DNA of 64,000 nucleotides from Cristatella mucedo (lineage: Eukaryota; Bryozoa; Phylactolaemata; Cristatellidae): positions 1,937,501 through 2,001,500 of the forward strand of contig WPIO01000064.1 in the NCBI GenBank assembly GCA_009760855.2, read 5' to 3'. Within the stretch, counting starts at the first letter, position 1. Each line of letters starts with the position of its first letter. Shown here one piece after another: positions 23,086 through 33,299 of the stretch. A program made the translations under genes and the position numbers. The notes under the pieces were generated by a model, which was given only the letters and a program-made list of their open reading frames with translations, was not told where the DNA came from and did no database searches.

Positions 23086-23345
23086 CTACCGTCCGGCTGA
23101 AAACGCGGCCGTCAAAGCCGCTGTAGTCCCACGGCGGCCCTCCGGCCGCGCTTACGAACTCCACCGTCAGGGCGTTGCCGCTCGAGATTACCTCGACGCC
23201 GTCGTTTCCGCAGTACGTGCCCACAATGTGCGATCTAATGCCATCGCCATCGTATACATTGACGTAGTCGGCTTCGCATTGGTCGCTGTAACAGTTGTTG
23301 CAAAAACTTTGTCGTCGCTGTACCGCTTCGCGCTCAGGCCGCAGT
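23086..23345 (-). CDS. CUB-domain gene, exon 5: second half of CUB2
   Basis: Contains QCEADYVNVYDGDG (third Cys plus the YDG turn), TYCGND (fourth Cys) and ALTVEFVSAAGG, followed by a DYSGFDGRVF end strand. This is a textbook CUB second half. The acceptor chosen is CTCTGCTAACAG|A. An alternative 61 bases further in (ACAAAG|T) is also in phase and would drop a basic stretch of about 20 residues (LRPEREAVQRRQ region). The donor is GGTAG|GTGAGT. The phase is one base in and one out. The exon lies in a CpG-rich stretch. The 930-bp intron to exon 6 is the shortest of the gene. Confidence 0.82.
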
Positions 23346-24195
23346 CTGTTAGCAGAGGCTTAAATACCTCACTAGGTAAATCGCGCATGGAAACGCGTGC
23401 TTAGCGGACGCCAAAAGTCTTCAAGGAAAATTCGGCAGCGCGACACATTTTTGACGCAATGACAGGACAAGAATAGGACACAGCAAAAACAGGAACGAAC
23501 TCACGTCACTATACTGCCCGTCAATCGAGGACAATCTCTAGAAAACTCCCTTAGCGCCTTAGGATTTTCATTTAATTTGTTAGCCCCATCCGTTGAATGT
23601 GTTCTCTAAGCGGCAATCTTGAGATCAAGATGGCAAAATACTTTTGCTTACATACGTGTGAAAGCCGCGAGGCGTCAGGCGAGCCTGGACAGTGTTGCCA
23701 GCATTAGATAGCCACATATATTTAACACGCCACGTTTTATCTGTACACTATACATGTTGACCCCTCGCGGTTCGCTAAACTGTTCGGCTTCCGTCGCAGA
23801 CTTCCAGCTGGTGACTAGTTTCGCTCGTCAGCTTAGCTCAGGCGTGGGTGCATTAGGCAATTCTACAATTTATCCTAATAAGTTTACACCCTGACAGCGA
23901 GCGCGCTTCTTGGCAATGTTGTAGAACGGGGTTTATAGTAGAACCTATTGGAAGCACGGCTTCCATTGCACATTTCTTTTCACGCTTACCGAGATGCTGC
24001 CGAGGCAGAGCACAGCGGACGCCACAGCTGTCACGTGGTCAGTGCGAAGTCTCTTTTTTATTAGGTTCCCGTCAATTACACGATTGTTAGCGGCTAACTA
24101 TTCTGCTAATCTGGGTGAGACCTAATGACACGAGTGCACTCTGCAGGTTCTCTCGAATTCTAGCCGGTATGCTGGCTTGTACAATTATCGGCGTT

Positions 24196-24280
24196 GATAA
24201 TAATAATACTTATCATAAGCCGTTTGTAAAGCACCCTAAGAGAACTCAATCTCCGCCGGACGCTTTACCGCTTGTAGCAA
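24196..24280 (-). mobile_element. LINE/SINE 3' tail, minus strand
   Basis: aataataatacttatcataa, then aagcaccctaagagaactca and atctccgccggacgctttac. Confidence 0.55.
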
Positions 24281-24699
24281 GAAAACCAATGACCAAGGGT
24301 TACTGACATGCTTGGTATCGAAGGACGCAAAAGTAGACAATTATCACGCTTACGCCATCGTGCTAAAACAAATGCAAAGACGCACAGTGAAACCAGTTAA
24401 TTGAACCCGAGGCTAATAACATGAACTGAATCGTGCATATGTACGCAAGAAAAGCACACCGGATGAACAAAAAACATATTTACAAGGACCAGGGGAAAGC
24501 TGGTCGGACTAGATGCGCCTTGAGTACAGAATTAAAAAGCTGTCAAGCCTTTGTTGGTAGTGAGCTGTAGCGTGAAGCGAGCTTTCAGGCCTTTGGTGCA
24601 CAAGAGCTGCTGACAGTTCAAACAACACCAAAAGAGTTCAATTTATCGCAATTGCAAGTGCGGTGGCTAGAGGCAGAGCAACGGTCTGTGCAATAGCGA

Positions 24700-24870
24700 A
24701 CTAGTCAAGCAAGGAGATCGGATAGTTTGGCAGGCCTTAGTGGGTGAACTGACTTGATAGCCAGATTGAGAATCTTGAATTCGATTCAATGCCTGATATG
24801 GAGGCTTCAATTCCCATAGTAATTGGGACAATTAGTAGGCGTGCCACTGGCAATAACTTCCACGTGCGAG
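24700..24870 (-). mobile_element. LINE fragment, minus strand
   Basis: ttgaattcgattcaatgcct resembles the thumb segment of the 13.3 kb element (gaactcgattcaatgcttga). Only this short part is recognised. Confidence 0.4.
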
Positions 24871-25061
24871 TAGCCGTTGTGGTAAGAATCTTTCTTATAG
24901 CTGAATATATATGTGAAAAAATTCGAACAAAAATGATTTGGAAAACTTCGGATTTAGGGTAGAAAAAGGCCTTTTCCTACTACTATCTAATGCAAGGGTG
25001 ACTGGTTGGTTCCTTCAAAGGCCTCCCGAGGTGGATTCCATAACACTCATTCGCTCTGGTT

Positions 25062-25190
25062 TAGTCCAGGTTTAAGGTGCACGCCTTTAACGACCACGGT
25101 TGTGGGCTCTAGCCCTGCGGCATATGTAAAGCGCGTGGATTACACTAAGTTCTCTTACGGCGCTGTACAAGACGACATATATTTAGCTAC
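25062..25190 (+). mobile_element. tRNA-derived SINE, family B, with LINE-type tail
   Basis: gtttaaggtgcacgccttta (A box), gggctctagccc (25104-25115), then atgtaaagcgcgtggattac and agttctcttacggcgctgta, a clear copy of the LINE hairpin tail. Confidence 0.75.
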
Positions 25191-25265
25191 CAGTTTGTCG
25201 TTTAGCAACAATCAAAACCCGTACCGTATACCGTAATCCCATTATAAAGGGCCCAATATTCCGCA

Positions 25266-25424
25266 GGCCTACCACTACATTATACTACCACATTTTACTA
25301 CTACATTATACTATTAAATTATACTACTACATTATACTACTACATTATACTACTACATTATACTACTACATTATACTACTACATTATACTATTACATTAT
25401 ACTACTACATTATACTACTACATA
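25266..25424. repeat. minisatellite of ctactacattata units
   Basis: About twelve copies of a 13-bp unit with point variants (ctattaaattata, ctaccacatttta). Confidence 0.92.
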
Positions 25425-25579
25425 GGCGCCGAATACTCATCTGTGGAACGCACTTCCTCTTCCCCTCCTACTGCGACCTAATAAGTTCACAATCGTTCTT
25501 CACCCATCCGAACGTCAACTCGGACGGAGCTCCTCGGGCAGAGCTGCAGCGCAGGGAGGCCAACTCCCAATCTAGGCTT

Positions 25580-26550
25580 TCACTTCTACGCATTCGTCAC
25601 GAAGCGGTACCTGTGATCCCCATTGGTGCCTCCCAGCCCTCAAGCACTTCAAACTCTCTTAACTCCTTCGCTGGACGTATTTATGGCATCCGCACTTAAA
25701 TGGCAGCAAACTATCTCAAATTTAATTTCGAGAAAACCAACCTACGTGGGAAAAATCGGCTCTGCCAGCCTACCTCCCGTAGAATCTGCACGAATTCTGA
25801 GCGTCCTGTTCCAAAGTGACCTTTCGCTAGACGACATAACAGCTGTGCAGTCAATTTTGCCAAATTAATTTCAGCTTGGTAACATTACAAAAAACTTTGG
25901 CCTGCTTAGACAGTAATATAAAAGGCAAGCTGGTCGGTGCATTTGTGAAATCCCGTCTCGACTTCTGCAACTCGCTGCCTGCACGTTTACCCGCATCTGT
26001 GCAATTAGGCGCTTACAGTTGATGCAAAGCTCTGCAGCCAGGCTTGTCTGTCGTGAGCATCGCAGTTGCCACATCACACCACCGACCTGTAATGACTTCC
26101 AATCAAGCAGTATATTGGCTTCAAGGTTTTGTCACTCACTTTTAGGTCTCTTCATTCTCTGGCTCAAGCCTGCCTATCAGAATAACTCCCCAATCAGACT
26201 GGGCATCGTACCACCCACTGTTCTCACTCAAGTCGGCTAGCTATGCCTCGAACCAACCTCAAATCCTTTGGAGACGATGCCTTTAGTTCTTACACTCCAA
26301 AATCTGGAGCTCACTTCCGACTGACGTCAGAGCATCCACTGACTAGAAGGCATTTAAAAAGAAGCTAAGGACGAACTTGTTTCTCACATTGTTTGCTGGG
26401 TGCTTGCGATTTGGTCTTTGTGAGACTGTGTCCTCACACTGTGCATGCTACCACAAACCATGGGTTCATGCTTCTTTTACAGCCTATACAAAGTGCCTTG
26501 AAAGAGATTAAATTCTATGGGGGCGCAATGCAAATTTATTACTATTACTA
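25580..26550 (+). mobile_element. LINE fragment, heavily decayed
   Basis: Recognisable pieces in order: cactt-ctacgcattcg (damaged YADD region), SASLPPVESARILSVLFQSDLSLDD at about 25760-25840, FVKSRLDFCNSL-like, RLVCREHRSCHITP at about 26040, ITSFGDDAFSSYTPKSG-like, then a tail cctatacaaagtgccttgaa with a weak hairpin near 26480-26525. Many frame breaks. Confidence 0.75.
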
Positions 26551-26624
26551 TTGTTATTGCTATAAATATTACCTCCTCTGATCAAGCAGCAGCAGCACCA
26601 AGCAGAAGGCCAACTCAAGGTCTT

Positions 26625-26815
26625 AGTGAGCTGTAATGGCTCACTAAATAAGGCGTTGCTTTTCACGACCTTGGGGCAGAGGTTCGAATGGTTCGAGGGT
26701 TCGAATCCTGCGGTGGGCGATCCTTTATCGCCACTGCAAGCGGTGGCGATAGCCGTAAAGGCTCTTCTGTCGCCATACAAAAAGAGGCTGTTAAATCAGC
26801 TAGTATTAATTTATC
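26625..26815 (+). mobile_element. tRNA-derived SINE, family A, with B-box duplication
   Basis: B box gggttcgaatcc at 26697-26708, preceded by a partly duplicated ggttcgaatggttcgaggg. The body matches the 39.7 kb copy (cactgcaagcggtggcgata). The end, gttaaatcagctagtatt, is itself duplicated (26800-26828). Confidence 0.8.
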
Positions 26816-27041
26816 AGCTAGTATTTATTTAAGGTCTCAATGCTGGGCTGCTCTGTTGAAAAGCAGAAAATGGCTGCCGAGGAGGCTGCCAGCGAAGCAT
26901 TGAGAGCAGGCGAGCAGTGAAACCAGCCCAGCCTCGCAGTGCCTGTCTTTTGAATAGCCGACGTCAGGCGTCAGTCCGAGACAGTCACCTAACAGGCCGT
27001 ACCCAGCCAAGTGTCAGCCTTCAAGCCCAGGACACTGGCTG

Positions 27042-27118
27042 GTCGGATGCGGACTGGTCGGATGCGGACTGGTCGGATGCGGACTGGTCGGATGCGGACT
27101 GGTCGGATGCGGACTGGT
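27042..27118. repeat. 15-bp minisatellite, five copies
   Basis: ggtcggatgcggact is repeated five times almost perfectly. Being 15 bp it keeps frame, so it reads SDADW units on the plus strand; no gene context supports coding. Confidence 0.95.
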
Positions 27119-27679
27119 GAGGAGATGCTGCGCTGCCAGAAGAAAGCTCCAAGAACGCTTCTCACAGCGCTGTAAGGCAGGCGGCCGCGCAGTAAGTTTG
27201 CCAAGTGTTGAATAAAATGGGAAAGCTCTCCTGCGACCGCTGCTGGAGCTTCTTGAGCCACTGCTAACGATTGCTTTGCAACAAAGGCCATTGGGAGAAG
27301 GAGCTGGAAGGCCACCCCGAGGTCAAGAGGTCTGGCTGAAAGGGGCAGCGCCTGGCTTCGAAGCAGTCTTTGTGGACCGATCAAAGAAACTGGTTACCCT
27401 TTAAGATAGATAGATGCCTTGACTCATCCGAAGGCGTGTCGCCCGACGACGTTGCCACTGGCGACACGAGCCGCGTTTAGGGAATGAGCGCGTTTAGCGA
27501 ACGTTCATCAGTGCCACTTTCCAGAGGGCCTATTCGTTGTTTACGGGAACGATTGAATTTACAGTACAGCTAAAGGTGTTATTCTTTTAATGTAGGTCTT
27601 TTGGGGCCTGTCAAAAGGCACGCCTTTGGTAGACAGCTTCAGAATCTCAAAATGGGGTTATTAGTGTGTCTAAAGAAGT

Positions 27680-28036
27680 TTCCGAGCCGAGCTCCTTCGG
27701 CAAGAAGCCTTCAAGCTTCCCCAGAATTTTGTAGGAGTCGACATAGCAGTCAATGCGACAGCTGAAGCAACGGTGAGAGTTGAAATCGATAATTTCTTGA
27801 AAGCTGACCGATGGCCTTGCCGAGCAGATTTCCAAGTTATTGCCTTGAACTTAGGCACTGTACTAGCTGAAGTGGAAAAATTCGGAAGTGTTGGCCAGCG
27901 GCCGGCCATAACGATCGCGACGTATCACGTGACTCTGGATCACGTCGCGTCACGCGACACTTTCTGGTCGCCCAGCTTCGACCTTTGGCTGCAGTTTGCC
28001 GTTGATTCAATCGAGAAGCTTGCATGGAAAAATTAA
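27680..28036 (+). other. unassigned open frame, opposite strand of intron 4
   Basis: The plus-strand frame is open from about 27680 to a stop at 28036 (about 118 codons), with balanced composition such as VRVEIDNFLKADRWP and LAEVEKFGSVG. It has no ATG near its start, no motif I recognise and no splice partners. It might be an exon of a nested gene or a degraded transposon. Confidence 0.2.
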
Positions 28037-29735
28037 ATGATGGGCGAGTATACCCAGGATTTTAATTTGTTCCAGCAAAATCAATGGATGATGTTTTAAA
28101 GTCCATTAACAGGTAAGTGAAAAGTCTTTCAGCAAGACTCAGTGAATTACCTGGTGAAGTATTTAGGTTGATGTGAATTTCGCCTTTACTCTAAAAGGTA
28201 ACGACTCCAACTCCTGAGGACTATATAATCTTCACTTCCTCTATGCAGCAGCTATAAAATTCTTTCAGGGTCGACTACCCGCCTTACAAATATCCGGCTG
28301 GCGGTCAATTCAAATCAACGAATGTGAATATTTACCGTGCGTATAGCGTAAAATTAGCTCCGATGGGGCCATCGTGACCCTGTCGCGTCATTGCGGTAAA
28401 TGAACGACGTGCAATGGTCCAATTAAGGTACGGTAAAAACTGTGAAATGAGTGGGGAAAGCTCCTCGTTCCTCTAAAATGACAGTTACGGTTCTCGGAGA
28501 AGCCGCCAATCACAATCCTTTCTCATGCGACATTTCCACTACCGGCGGGCGGTAAAGCACTGCAGAATTGACTTAGTGCGAACTGCGGCTCGATGCCTGG
28601 CGGCCGGCCTAGAGCTGAAAACCACAACTAAATGAGCTCGGCGAGGTTTCTGGGCGGTCGAACTCCCTTGGGCAGTTTGCTCGCAAGCCACAAACAGGAA
28701 TTTGATCTTCGTGTACCACGCCCACGCCCACTCTCCAGGCTGACGCGGCAGGATGCCGAAGTGATGTGTCACGTGTATGTGCACGCTGTCGACACCTGTT
28801 ATCACATTCTGCACATCTGAATGTATTCTACGAAAATTTCCGCTTTGAATAGACCGCCAGCCATCGATTATATGTTGGCTTGGCTTACTGTACGGATTGG
28901 GGCGACGCAATTTGGAACAGCGACCGAACGATATCTTGCATCTCTTCGTGTCGTGCATAGAGACAGAAGAGTATTGATAAACCTAGATGAAACTAGTAGA
29001 TCTATAAAATTCCGACCTTTAAATAAGTCTATTCTACTGTCTACGCCGTTCCAGGATCGTGCTGGTTTAGATGACTCTGGTTCCAGTGAAGCTCTCGAAA
29101 AATCTCTACGAGATACCTCACTTCTAGCGAGCCATAACCACGGCGTATGTCCATATCAGTTTTCTCGCCCAACCATCTGTTTGATATACTTTGATATCTC
29201 TAAAAGACCACGATATCTCTGAGCTGACATAGCAGCGTACGTGTGTAAATACGCATATACCCGTGTGTGTGTGTGTGTGTATGTTTATGTTTGAATTGAT
29301 CTATGAAATATATGTATTTACCTCTTAGGTGTAGCTCAAATGATAGGCTCTAAGAGGTGCTCGAGTCCTTTAATAGCTTATCAGGTCAAAGTTAGATTCA
29401 TGGCTGTTTGTTGCCTTGGGGAAGACAAAAGACAAACACTTGAGTGAAGGACTGGCTCAAATTTAAAAGCCACCTTCAGCAGGACAGGGATTTACTTATA
29501 TTATTCTGATTACTTGATCCTCAGCCGGTTCTAAATATTGCATCAGCTAAGCGGACAGTTAGGGTTAACCGGATGGCAAGCTAAATCCAGCCGGTCCAGA
29601 AATCGGGTTTGCTTGAAAGTGGTGTAACTAGCGAAACAGCAAAATAAATAGACCGACTGGACCAAAACTAGACCGGCTTAGCATGATTATGGTATATTTT
29701 TGTTTCCGAATCATAAATTGGATAAATATTAATAT

Positions 29736-29744
29736 ATAAATAAT

Positions 29745-29779
<35 letters not shown>

Positions 29780-29785
29780 TAATAT
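29736..29785. repeat. (AT)n microsatellite
   Basis: An imperfect AT run in intron 4 of the CUB gene. Similar AT runs lie at 33178-33209 and 46142-46222. Confidence 0.9.
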
Positions 29786-30664
29786 TATTGCATAAATTTG
29801 ATTTGAAAGCTCACGCGTGTGCTTGCGTGCATGAAATTTTTGTCGTGATGTTGAAGAAAATTTCACTTTTGCAATCAGGATGATGCAGTGATGAAATAAT
29901 GCAACCAAGCAAAGCGGGCACAGTGCCGAGTGCTGGACCCGTTCGGATCCGTCACAGCTTCCTTCGAGGGATGCGCACAAGGTCTTCCTTGCCGGGATCA
30001 ACGAGTGCGAACCTGTCTTCTGCATGATGTCTTGCATTTTATTGAAAGTGGCTCGCAAGAACGGATTAGTGTTCAGGCACTCCTAGGTGTAAATAGCAAT
30101 ACCAGATTTTGCCACTTCTGTTTTCAGCAAGCAGTAAGCTTACAATTAAGCCTTTGCTGTCTTTGATCTCTTCAAACAGCCGATGGCATGAGGCTTGACC
30201 GGCAAGTAGTCTTTCGCTAGGTAAGCTTGGTTCCATGCATGTAATAGCATGTAATAGTGTCTTACAATTTTCTATTCACGAAAACAGATGGCGGCCAGTG
30301 AGCTTAATGGTATTAGGTATTCATGATCTTAAGGAGTTTCGAAGCTTCATGAGCCACTGCCGCACTTAAAAAAGCAGACAAAGATGGAACAGGAAACTGG
30401 GGCAGATAATCGCAGCTCTATGAGACATCTTCTTACAAAAACACCGCCCAAAAAAAGCAAAGATTGGAGCTGGGAAATAACAATTGAAAATGGATTTCTG
30501 ATGAAAATCCTTGCTGAGCCATCACGAAGGAGAAATTTGAGCTCAGCTTTGATGCAATCTAACAAAGAAGTCTCCATAAGGATTGCGAACCGATAGAATC
30601 CGAGCCCGATAGTAGCAGATACTGGAGCTTCGTGAGTAGTGAGGAAGCGAGTACAGCAACAACA

Positions 30665-30780
30665 TTTGTATAGCTGCAGAAGAGGCCTTATGTCTATCGC
30701 CACCGCTTGCAGTAGGCAATAAAGGATCGCCCACTGCCCGGCTCGAACCCACGACCTGGTTGGTAAAGACCGCGAAATTT
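30665..30780 (-). mobile_element. tRNA-derived SINE, family A, minus strand
   Basis: On the plus strand: cagaagaggccttatgtcta, tcgccaccgcttgcagtagg, aataaaggatcgcccactgc, and the B box complement ggctcgaaccc (30740-30750). It lies in intron 4 of the CUB gene, in the gene's orientation. Confidence 0.78.
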
Positions 30781-30962
30781 ACCCCTGGCTTTGGCTCTAA
30801 AACATTTTGCTAGCACAAAATTGGCGTAAGATAAAGCCGAGACTTTCAGGCACCTCAAAAGCGTCTAGCACTTGGACTGTGAAAGCTGCATCAGCCAGGG
30901 CTCGGTGCCAGGATTTCTAGACGCAGTGAATAGTCAATAGAATAGTTAATATCGAATCTCAC

Positions 30963-31326
30963 CTTTTTCTCATGTTAAATTTGCCTGTAAATTGGCTTCC
31001 GCCGAGCTGTAGATGAACGCGGCCGTTGTCGTTGTTGATAAGTCTGTAGATGCAGGACGCAAATGGAGGGTAAATGCCTGGAAAACCCGGCGTCGTGATG
31101 TCGCAGCTCTTCAGACACCGGTTGACAGGAATGGTCCAGTCGCATTCTGTAACGTTAGTCGCCAAGTGTGAACTCCAATTCGTTGACGTTGGTTGCATCG
31201 TGCGCGGGATACTGGTGCGGGGAGGCATCGGCACGTAGTCGCAAATGCGTCGCGTTGATACGTTGGTAGAGCATCTTAGCGAAACACGAATCGGCCGCGG
31301 CCCAAACCTAGCAGCAGTGGGCAAAG
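30963..31326 (-). CDS. CUB-domain gene, exon 4: inter-CUB linker and first half of CUB2
   Basis: The acceptor has a strong pyrimidine tract (CTTTTCTCTGCCCGCTCGTG, then CTCACAG). The 120 codons start with a basic, Ser/Thr/Pro-rich linker of about 75 residues carrying NVS, NWS and NVT sequons and several Cys (RCST, ICDY, ECDW, NRC). CUB2 follows: SCDITTPGFPGIYPP, then ASCIYRLIN, then GRVHLQL. The GFPGIYPP block is the conserved SPxYPxxYPxxxxC region. The donor is AAAAAG|GTGAGA with two bases left over, matching exon 5. The extra linker cysteines might form a small disulfide module; that is inference. Confidence 0.82.
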
Positions 31327-31976
31327 CTGTGAGCACGAGCGGGCAGAGAAAAGCTCTGTCCAGCGTGACCTCGTGTCACGTGAGAGAGCGAAGCAGCCAG
31401 CGTAGCCATGCGGACTATCGGTAGCTCCGTACTCTGCCAGTGGCAAGTAGAATCGGCGTAATGAGTGACACTATAGTTGGCTGTGCTGAGAGTGTAATTT
31501 ACTGCCACGCGGGGCACGTCGGCTGGGATTGAGCCTCAATCAATTGCCTGAAGTGCAGTAGCAAAGGTTGCTCATGAGAGCTCACTCGCTTTTGGAGCTT
31601 TGGCTTTATTATGTTTATTTATTTATTTATTTATTATGGGTTAGAGCATAGCCAGGGGGGGTCACATCGAAACGGCCAGCTTGTAGGAAGTTTGCGGATG
31701 AGTAATTGCAAGGTATTCCGGTATTTCGATTCTTCGAGGCCTCAAACGTCACATGCATTGCCGTCTCAACGACCAGTCTCAACAGCAAGCGACGCGCAGC
31801 TACGGGGACATTGCAGCTACGCGCCTCCGCCGCAGCTTCTGGTCACAGACAGACCGGAAAGGGGTGCGAATGTGGACGACATTTTATTGGCGCTGCTGCG
31901 CGTTCCGTTGCTCCCGCCATCTGGCCTAGCAAGCGGTCAAGCTACCACCCGTCAGCCAGACGCTGCCTGCTCTCGG

Positions 31977-32054
31977 TGCAGCTCGGCCTCGGTACAGCTC
32001 GGCTCGGCCTCGGTACAGCTCGGCTCGGCAAAGCTCGGCTCGGTACAGCTCGGC
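31977..32054. repeat. minisatellite of ggctcggtacagctc units
   Basis: About five imperfect 15-20 bp units (ctcggcctcggtacag, ctcggcaaag). Confidence 0.85.
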
Positions 32055-32274
32055 TCTGAATCGTGACGCTGCTATATGCATCGTTCTCAAACATCTGTAG
32101 GGAGTACATCGGCAGGCAAGAACCCGTTGAAATTGTGTTGTGAAGATTTAGTGACTTTCTGCAATGCGCTCTGGGTATATTGAGAAATGTATCGAGTCGC
32201 TTCTCAAACCACCCAATGCAGCACCCAACTGATGACGGGAAAAGACAGAGACTGGCGGCTCCGAACGATACGCG

Positions 32275-32910
32275 CCTACCCGGTCGAACGACTCTAGCAT
32301 TATAAACTTGCATACATTAATGAACCTTAGATAATTAGGCACATTGAAAGGTATTAGCCGCTGATAATGATTTAAAAACCACGAGCAGTGGAGTTTCGTG
32401 GAAAAAAACGCCAGCGTACAACTTGCTGTTGCTAACCGCCCACAGAGTAAATGGAAGAGCTCTGAAACACAGCCAACCGTCGCTATAGAAGTAAGCAAGA
32501 AAGAGTAGCCTGGTGATAGCCTCGAATGAGTTTCGCCAATCTTAGAAAAAAGCCCGGATATGGGTTCATTCCCAGAGTTCTGGCTAAGCGGTTGACTTCG
32601 GTCAGCCATTCCTCTCTGGGTTCACCTAAATGCATGAGGCACGGTTTCGCCGGGAAAATTGTCGGTAGAGTGTTAATCCGAGACACATCGCGAGGAAATT
32701 TAAGTTGAAACTTGAAGACCGCGCATATAAGCGGATGGATTCGCAGAGGCGCGGGTCTCATTGACTCAGTATTCCGCAGACCGTAGCAAAACACTGACTG
32801 TCTCGGTCAAGCTCCTCATTTGTATTCGTTCCACTGAGAGACACTTGACTGCGTTTAAGCAGGTAATTAACAAATTCGCCGATCAAGAGTCTGCCTATCA
32901 CTATTTGGCG
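32275..32910. repeat. long dispersed repeat, copy 2 (no hAT insertion)
   Basis: Paralogue of 330-1690. The segment gggttcacctaaatgcatga (about 32619-32638) corresponds to the position where copy 1 carries the hAT element. Confidence 0.6.
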
Positions 32911-33176
32911 TAATTAATAATTAAAAAAATAGTGATGATCAAACGCCTCCTCCTCGCTATTTCATAATTCAATTTACTATTTCATTTGTTTAAGTTTCAG
33001 TTATGAGCGTGCAAGTTTTAATTAAATCTACAAATTATTAAATTATGTATTTTTTTGACAGACACAATGCTCGTCATAGACTTATCATTGTATTGTTACA
33101 ACAAAGACCGCAGAGGGAAGAACGCAAGCCCAGCGTCGGCGACTCGAGTCGACTCGAGCCCGCTCGCTGGTGCTCG

Positions 33177-33205
<29 letters not shown>

Positions 33206-33212
<7 letters not shown>

Positions 33213-33292
33213 CATTTGTATAGCGCCCAAAGAGAACGTAATCTCTATTCAGGCGCTTTACATATACCATAGGGCTCGAGCCCCCATTCACA
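33206..33292 (-). mobile_element. tRNA-derived SINE, family B, minus strand, 5'-truncated
   Basis: tatagcgcccaaagagaacg, then tctattcaggcgctttacat (tail complement) and gggctcgagccc (B box, palindromic). The head stops there. Confidence 0.65.
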
Positions 33293-33299
33293 TTCAAAA

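Noticed and set aside
22743-23404. Plus- and other-frame ORFs across exon 5 (for example 22793-23404)
   Set aside because: They are shadows of the CUB exon and its GC-rich flank.
28539-28958. Minus-strand 139-codon frame in intron 4 of the CUB gene
   Set aside because: Looks vaguely like a CUB end strand, but has no cysteine pattern or DG turn, and exons 4 and 5 already complete CUB2.
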